Positions 59,400 through 64,000 of a stretch of 64,000 nt of DNA are shown piece after piece. Below the pieces are notes generated by a model, which saw only the letters and a list, made by a program, of their open reading frames with translations, was not told where the DNA came from and did not search any database. The stretch's first letter is position 1. The number at the start of each line of letters is the position of its first letter. Position numbers and translations under genes: made by a program. This DNA is from Catenulispora sp. GP43 (lineage in GTDB: Bacteria; Actinomycetota; Actinomycetes; Streptomycetales; Catenulisporaceae). The stretch covers positions 123,492 through 187,491 of the forward strand of contig NZ_JBGCCT010000019.1 in the NCBI RefSeq assembly GCF_041260665.1, read 5' to 3'.

Positions 59400-59957
59400 A
59401 TGCGCAAGGACGACGCCGACCGGCCGGCCCCCGACCCGCTGCTGGTGTACATCGAGCGCTTCGCCAGCGTGCTGACCGACAGCGGCATCCCGCGCATGCC
59501 CTCCCGCGTCTTCGCCGCCCTGATCACCCAGGACGACGGCCGCCTGACCTCCCAGGAACTGTCGGACCTGCTCGACATCTCCCCGGCCGCGGTCTCCGGC
59601 GCCATCCGCTACCTGACGCAGGTCAACCTGGTCACCCGGGAACGCGAACCCGGCACCCGCCGCGACCGCTACCGGGTCCTGGACGAGGTCTGGCAGGACG
59701 CCCTCTTCCAGCGCGACACGATCATGGCGCGCTGGGAGAAGAGCCTGGCCGAGGGCGTCGCGGTGGTCGGCGCGGACACCGCGGCCGGACGGCGGCTGAC
59801 GGAGTCGGTGCTGATGTTCCAGTTCCTGCGCGGGGAGCTGTCCGGGATGCTGGAGCGCTGGCAGGAACGGCGTGCCGAGCTGCGGGCGGAGCCCGCGCGG
59901 ACGGACGCGGTGGCGCGGGCGCTGGGGTCGGGGTCAGGGAAGACTTCCGGCCCCTGA
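59400..59957 (+). CDS. MarR/GbsR-family regulator
   Basis: The 185-residue protein has a winged helix (MPSRVFAALITQDDGRLTSQ, ELSDLLDISPAAVSGAIRYL, VTREREPGTRRDRYRV wing) and a C-terminal helical dimerisation part. Regulators of this kind commonly control a divergent ABC-2 exporter in actinobacteria and respond to its substrate. The 75-base divergent gap contains an AT-rich TTCA/TGAA-flanked stretch (59348-59363) suited to regulator binding. TACCGT lies 6 bases before the ATG, so the mRNA is probably leaderless. Confidence 0.9.
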   Translation: MRKDDADRPAPDPLLVYIERFASVLTDSGIPRMPSRVFAALITQDDGRLTSQELSDLLDISPAAVSGAIRYLTQVNLVTREREPGTRRDRYRVLDEVWQDALFQRDTIMARWEKSLAEGVAVVGADTAAGRRLTESVLMFQFLRGELSGMLERWQERRAELRAEPARTDAVARALGSGSGKTSGP

Positions 59958-59982
59958 TACTCGACCCTCAGATACTCGGCCC

Positions 59983-60657
59983 TCAGACCCTGATGCTCCT
60001 GGGCAGCTCCGCGTCCGCCACGTAGCCGATGCCCCGCACCGTCCGGATCAGGTCCGGCACGCCGAGCTTGGCCCGCAGCGTCGCGATGTGGACCTCCAGC
60101 GTCCGGTTCGCCGACTTCTCGGTGGTGTGCCACACCTTGCGCAGTATCAGCTCCCGGCACAGCACCGCCCCCGGCGTGCTCGCCAGCAGGTGCAGCAGGT
60201 CGAACTCCTTGCGGGTGAGCACCACCGGCTGGCCGTGCACGTTCACCCGGCGCTCCTCGGCGTCCACCACCACCGGCCCGACGCCCAGGTGGTCGGGGCG
60301 CTCGGAGGGCGTGCGGACCGCGGCGCGGATGCGCGTGGACAGCTCGGTGAGGCCGTAGGGCTTCACCACGAAGTCGTCCACGCCGATCCGCCGGCCCTCG
60401 ATCCACAGGCCGCGGTCGGCGCGCGCGGTGATCGCGACCAGCGCGGCCTCGGTCTGGCGGCGGATGCGCTCGCACAATGCGAGCGCCTCCTCGTCCAGTA
60501 ACCCCAGATCCAGGAGTACTGCGTGCGGGGAGAACGCCGCCATGCCCGGCAGATCGTCGGCACGCAGCCGCCGGACCGCGAACCCGTCCAGGCGCAGTGC
60601 GTTGTCCAACGCCGGTTGCACCCGGTCGTCCCTACGGCCGGCCACTACTAGCCTCAT
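59983..60657 (-). CDS. Orphan OmpR-type response regulator with atypical receiver
   Basis: The 224-residue protein has a C-terminal OmpR/PhoB winged helix (VLTRKEFDLLHLLASTPGAV, KSANRTLEVHIATLRAKLG, IRTVRGIGYV) and an N-terminal receiver with Asp in AVLLDLGLLD and Lys in VVKPYGL. The acidic pocket at the end of strand 1, normally EDD, is VAGRRDD here, so magnesium binding and phosphorylation may be altered. No kinase gene is adjacent. It may be unphosphorylated or take phosphate from a distant kinase. Confidence 0.88.
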   Translation of the reverse strand: MRLVVAGRRDDRVQPALDNALRLDGFAVRRLRADDLPGMAAFSPHAVLLDLGLLDEEALALCERIRRQTEAALVAITARADRGLWIEGRRIGVDDFVVKPYGLTELSTRIRAAVRTPSERPDHLGVGPVVVDAEERRVNVHGQPVVLTRKEFDLLHLLASTPGAVLCRELILRKVWHTTEKSANRTLEVHIATLRAKLGVPDLIRTVRGIGYVADAELPRSIRV

Positions 60658-61022
60658 CGAACCGTCACCTCACAGCGCCGCGAGCGCGCCCGTATCGCAT
60701 AAAATCGGGGTAATTCGTAAATAATGTTTGCCAGGGTCCTGCCATTCTGCTCACCCAGCGTGCCGGAGCGCAATACCGCGCGTGTGGGTTTTCTCAATGC
60801 GGCCTCAAGTCGCGATACTCGACCAGGGGTGGAAGAACACTGACAGTGAGGATTTCCGTTCCGGAGCTGTGGCACGGCACCGAGCGCCACTTCCCGCCAC
60901 CCCGGCCGGAGTGCCGCGCGCCAAATGTGGAAGATCTGACGAATGCGCCGAACGTATGACGCGATCCCGCGGCGCGCGGCCCGCGGACCGGAATCGGCGC
61001 CGCCGTCGGCGAGGGTGGCGGC
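60658..61022. other. Intergenic region without recognisable gene
   Basis: Near the orphan regulator start there is an AT-rich patch (60693-60725, ATAAAATCGGGGTAATTCG) that is a likely promoter of that gene. The rest shows no coding bias, no hairpin of note and no repeat. It probably also holds the promoter of the downstream small membrane protein. Confidence 0.5.
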
Positions 61023-61439
61023 ATGACCGTCGACGGCTCGTACACGGAGTGGGCGCGGCCCACGCGCCGGGTCCACCTCGCGCTGTCCGTGGGGATGACC
61101 CTCACCGGCGTCATCCTCATCGCGGCGGGCGCCTCCGGCGGGCGCGGCGCGGTGCGGCCGGCGCCGATGATCGGGCGGACCGCGGACAGCGTCGTGAGTG
61201 TCGTGAACGGCGGCAACGGCAGGAACGGCAGCCTGGTCCCGGCCGCGCCGCTCGTACAGGTCGCACCGCCCGTGCGGGTCGCGCCGCCCGTGCGGGTCGC
61301 GCCGCCGGTCACCGCGCCGCCGAAGCCGGATGCGAAGCCGCACGCCAAGCCCAAGCCGCACCGCCGGCACACGGCGCATCCCTCCGACGTTTCGCACCCG
61401 CGGTCGCGTCCCGGCCCGACTCACCCCTTCACACGCTGA
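61023..61439 (+). CDS. Small membrane or exported protein with Pro-rich tail
   Basis: The 138-residue product has a cytoplasmic start, one hydrophobic segment (about residues 18-38) and an extracellular tail with APPVRV repeats followed by Lys/Pro/His-rich sequence. The APPVRV units come from a 15-base DNA repeat around 61255-61310. I recognise no family. The sequence resembles the many short Pro-rich actinobacterial surface proteins. Coding potential is moderate. Confidence 0.55.
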   Translation: MTVDGSYTEWARPTRRVHLALSVGMTLTGVILIAAGASGGRGAVRPAPMIGRTADSVVSVVNGGNGRNGSLVPAAPLVQVAPPVRVAPPVRVAPPVTAPPKPDAKPHAKPKPHRRHTAHPSDVSHPRSRPGPTHPFTR

Positions 61440-61494
61440 ATCCGGCGGTCACAGCCCTGGTCGGCATCCAAACAAAACCTCTAGGCTTACGGCC

Positions 61495-61896
61495 GTGGCG
61501 ATGCGACAACTCGGGGACCTCGAAGCGGCGGTCATGGACCGCATATGGCGGCGCAACCGCCCGGTGTTGGTTCGCGACATCCTCGACGACCTCAACACCG
61601 ACCGGTCGCTCGCCTACACCACGGTCATGACGGTGATGGACAAGCTGCACCGCAAGGGGTGGCTGCGCCGTCAGCCGCAGGGGCGCGCGTACGTCTACGA
61701 GGCGGTCGCCTCGCGCGAGTCGTACACCGCGCGCCTGATGCGCGACGCGTGGGCGACCAGCGACAACCAGGCGGTGGCGTTCGTCCACTTCCTGGAGCAG
61801 CTGTCCGACGAGGAAGCCAAGGCGCTGCGCGCGGCCCTGGAGATCTGCCCCCCGGCGTCGCCCCACCCGGCCGCGGAGGAAGAGCGGATGCAGTGA
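61495..61896 (+). CDS. BlaI/MecI-family transcriptional repressor
   Basis: The 133-residue protein has the BlaI winged helix (MRQLGDLEAAVMDRIWRRN, VRDILDDLNTDRSLAYTTV, MTVMDKLHRKGWLRRQPQG) and a C-terminal dimerisation part with the helix containing the protease-sensitive site in family members (ALRAALEI). GTG 61495 or ATG 61501 are both possible. In staphylococci such repressors pair with BlaR/MecR M56 sensors; here an M56 gene follows with GTGA overlap. TAGGCT 7 bases upstream suggests a leaderless mRNA. Confidence 0.93.
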   Translation: MAMRQLGDLEAAVMDRIWRRNRPVLVRDILDDLNTDRSLAYTTVMTVMDKLHRKGWLRRQPQGRAYVYEAVASRESYTARLMRDAWATSDNQAVAFVHFLEQLSDEEAKALRAALEICPPASPHPAAEEERMQ

Positions 61897-62942
61897 CGTC
61901 CGCGCTCCTCCTGGTCCTCTACGCGCTCGCGGTGGCGCTCCTGGCACCGCCGCTGCTGGCCCGGCACTGGCCCGCGGACCGCGCGCCGCGGCTGACGGTG
62001 GCCCTACTGCAGATCCTGACGTGCTCGTTCCTGCTGGCCGCCGTCGGCGCCGGCCTGGCCCTGGCCTTCACCCTGGTCGAGGGCCTGTCCGAACTGTCGC
62101 CGACCCTGGACTCCTGCGCCGACCAGCTCCCGGTCACCGACCACGGCTCGCTGGGCACGGCCCTGGGCCACCTCGGCTGGATCTCGGCGGTCCTGCTGTC
62201 GGCGCGCCTGCTGTACTGCCTGGCCGCCACCTTCGGCACCGCCCGCCGACGCCGCCGCGCCCACAGCAGGATGCTCCGCATCCTCGCCACCCGCGACGAC
62301 GAACTGGGCGTCCTGGTCCTGGACCACCCGGCACCGGCCTGCTACTGCCTCCCCGGCGACGTGGTGATCACCACCGGCGCCCTGGAACGCCTGAGCGCGA
62401 AGCAGCTGGAGGCGGTACTCCTGCACGAACGGGCGCACCTGTCCGGACGCCACCACCTGATCATCGCCCTGGCCACCGCCATCCGCCGCACCATCCCGCA
62501 CATCAGGCTCCTGGCGTACGCCGAACGCGAGACCCGCCGCGTGGTCGAGCTCATCGCCGACGACGCGGCCGTGGCCCACACCGGCGCCCCCACCGTCGCC
62601 GCGGCCCTGGCCGTCATCGGCACCGCCCACCACCCCATGGACCACGCCGGCCACACCGACCACGCCGACCACGCCCCCGGCTACGACCCGGTCCCCGAAA
62701 CCGCCCTGGCCATCGACTCCTCCCCGACCCTGCGCCGCATCCGCCGCCTCCTGCGCCTGGACCGCACCCTCACCCGCCGCGGCCACGCCCTGGTCATCGC
62801 CGCCACCACCGCGGCCACGGTGTTACCGGTCGCGCTGCTGGCGGTGTCGGGGGCGGCGATTTTGCGGCCATGCCCGCCGGACAGCGACGGCGGGTGGGCG
62901 CCGGCGGTGGTGGTGTCGGTGGATGCGGCGGAGGGGAGTTAG
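61893..62942 (+). CDS. M56-family membrane metallopeptidase, BlaR/MecR-like
   Basis: The 349-residue protein has four or more hydrophobic helices in the N-terminal third and C-terminus, and a zinc peptidase core with LLHERAHLSGRHHL (HExxH) after ITTGALERLS. It lacks the penicillin-binding sensor domain of BlaR1. Family members signal by cleaving their partner repressor or themselves. GTG 61893 overlaps the BlaI stop, marking a two-gene unit. A His/Asp-rich insert (about residue 250) is unusual. The stimulus is unknown and no beta-lactamase gene is nearby. Confidence 0.93.
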   Translation: MTSALLLVLYALAVALLAPPLLARHWPADRAPRLTVALLQILTCSFLLAAVGAGLALAFTLVEGLSELSPTLDSCADQLPVTDHGSLGTALGHLGWISAVLLSARLLYCLAATFGTARRRRRAHSRMLRILATRDDELGVLVLDHPAPACYCLPGDVVITTGALERLSAKQLEAVLLHERAHLSGRHHLIIALATAIRRTIPHIRLLAYAERETRRVVELIADDAAVAHTGAPTVAAALAVIGTAHHPMDHAGHTDHADHAPGYDPVPETALAIDSSPTLRRIRRLLRLDRTLTRRGHALVIAATTAATVLPVALLAVSGAAILRPCPPDSDGGWAPAVVVSVDAAEGS

Positions 62943-63060
62943 GGGATTGCGGCCGAGGGGATTACGGCCGGCAAGGGGATTGCGGCCGGCGACTCGACTG
63001 GCGAGGCTGAGCTAGTGGGGTTTGTGGGGTGGGCAAGCGTGTCGCGGCCGGGGGGACTAC

Positions 63061-63756
63061 GTGCAGATCATCGAGGACAGCATCGTGGGCGTGCGCGCGG
63101 CGGTGATCACGCTGTCGCGCAGTGAAACACCATTGCGCTTCCAGCTCTACCCGATGCTTCACATCGGCGACCGTGGCTTCTACCGCGAGGTCACCCGCCG
63201 CCTGCGCGACTGTGACCTGATCGTCGCCGAGGGAGCGCCCGACACGGTGGCCACCCGGGCCCTCACGCTGTCGTACCGCCTGGCCCACCGCAACAAGACC
63301 ATGCAGGTGGAGACCCAGAGCCTGGACCTGCTGGCACTGGGAAAACGCATCGTGGTCCCCGACATCAACACCACCGACTTCGAGGCCGGCTGGCGACGCG
63401 TCCCCCTCGGCACCCGCGCGGCGATCATGATCGCGGCACCCCTGTACGGCCTCTGGCTGGCCGCCTTCGGCACCCGCCGCTGGATCGGCAAGCACGCCGC
63501 CCTCGACGACCTGAAGACGAACGAGGAAACCCTGGCCGAGTCCCCGGACGACTCACTCGACGCGCTACTGCTAGATGCCCGCGACAAGCTCCTGGTCGAG
63601 GAACTGCTGCGGATCCACGCCGAGCACCGCGACGAACCCATGACGGTCGCGGTGGTCTACGGGGCGAGCCACATGCGGGCGGTGACGAGGGCACTGAACG
63701 CGGTTCACGGGTATCGCGCGCGGGATGCGGAGTGGGTGATGGTGCTCGGGTACTGA
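63061..63756 (+). CDS. TraB/TIKI-like putative metalloprotein
   Basis: The 231-residue product has the TraB/PrgY/GumN/TIKI pattern: LYPMLHIGDRGFYREV near the start (conserved His), CDLIVAEGAP (Glu), and VVYGASHMRAVTRAL near the end (conserved G-x-x-H). Family members are proposed metalloproteases or pheromone-shutdown proteins. It has a single possible membrane segment (about residues 118-138). GTG 63061 is preferred to 63022, as the extra residues are not family-like; GGGGG precedes it. Confidence 0.8.
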   Translation: MQIIEDSIVGVRAAVITLSRSETPLRFQLYPMLHIGDRGFYREVTRRLRDCDLIVAEGAPDTVATRALTLSYRLAHRNKTMQVETQSLDLLALGKRIVVPDINTTDFEAGWRRVPLGTRAAIMIAAPLYGLWLAAFGTRRWIGKHAALDDLKTNEETLAESPDDSLDALLLDARDKLLVEELLRIHAEHRDEPMTVAVVYGASHMRAVTRALNAVHGYRARDAEWVMVLGY

Positions 63757-63918
63757 GGCGACCGAGCACCGCGACGGACTGCTTGTGCCGGGTCGCCGTG
63801 CAGGCCGACCGTTCCGACCGCTGCGACTGCCACGACTGCCACGACTATGCCGAGTTCGTGTCGGTCGGCGGCGGTGGCCGGTCATGCGCACCCCGCCGCC
63901 GACCCTCGGGCCAGTTAT

Positions 63919-64000
63919 CTACTCCCCCACCCCACCCACAACCTCCACCGCCAGCTCCCCGAGCAACCCCGCGTCCGCCAGCATCTCGATCCCCACGATC
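63919..64000 (-). CDS. C-terminal end of an unidentified gene
   Basis: The last 26 codons of a minus-strand gene running off the window edge read IVGIEMLADAGLLGELAVEV and end at TAG 63921-63919. Too little remains to name it. The 162 bases between it and the TraB-like gene contain short CTGCGACTGCCACGA-type repeats and no gene. Confidence 0.4.
   Translation of the reverse strand, partial: IVGIEMLADAGLLGELAVEVVGGVGE

Overview
The window is chromosomal DNA of a high-GC, probably filamentous actinomycete. The evidence is very strong GC bias at third codon positions, frequent GTG starts with ATGA/GTGA gene overlaps, the actinobacterial markers rbpA and whiA, a mycothiol-dependent isomerase-family protein, an ECF41-type sigma factor beside a carboxymuconolactone decarboxylase-like gene, and DasR-like operators between two secreted chitinases. 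The genus cannot be named from the sequence alone; an order such as Streptomycetales or Catenulisporales would fit. I see no phage, insertion sequence, CRISPR array, rRNA or tRNA.

Layout. 1-6.9 kb: the end of a methyltransferase gene, then a complete dipeptide/oligopeptide ABC importer (two permeases, a fused double ATPase, a binding lipoprotein). 7-15.1 kb: an ATP-grasp and methyltransferase pair, a pentapeptide-repeat protein, an S9 peptidase, a GNAT, a YdeP/FdhF-type molybdopterin oxidoreductase and rbpA. 15.6-21.2 kb: a CitA/DcuS-like two-component system facing a nitrate/sulfonate/thiamine-precursor-type ABC importer with a very strong terminator. 21.2-23.3 kb: a patch of gene decay (TetR without a stop codon, a dehydrogenase relic, a broken TipAL-like regulator with repeated 3' ends) around an alpha/beta hydrolase.

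23.3-39 kb is the conserved housekeeping block, all on the minus strand: uvrA, a Rieske protein, uvrC-rapZ-yvcK (GTGA-overlapped), a secreted SGNH hydrolase, whiA, and gap-pgk-tpiA-secG. It couples nucleotide excision repair, cell-wall/central-carbon control, sporulation control and lower glycolysis. A truncated XRE/STAND-type gene and a small secreted protein sit inside it. 39-43.9 kb: a mycothiol-dependent isomerase-like protein, two tandem metallo-beta-lactamase-fold paralogues (the first lacking two metal ligands), a repeat protein, a secreted repeat-bearing protein, a GNAT relic and a YoaK-like membrane protein. 44-48.5 kb: ECF41 sigma with its partner, and divergent GH18 chitinases.

48.5-64 kb: a TOPRIM protein, small membrane proteins, a Baeyer-Villiger-type monooxygenase/SDR operon preceded by a newly noticed 34-residue basic peptide gene with its own promoter and palindrome, an orphan NuoD, a DUF5990 protein, and an editing-domain-less threonyl-tRNA synthetase. 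The synthetase is preceded by what looks like a ribosome-mediated threonine attenuator (16-residue leader peptide with four Thr codons followed by a perfect terminator hairpin), which I consider the most interesting signal. An ABC-2 exporter with divergent MarR/GbsR regulator, an orphan OmpR-type regulator, a BlaI/M56 pair and a TraB/TIKI-like protein finish the window.
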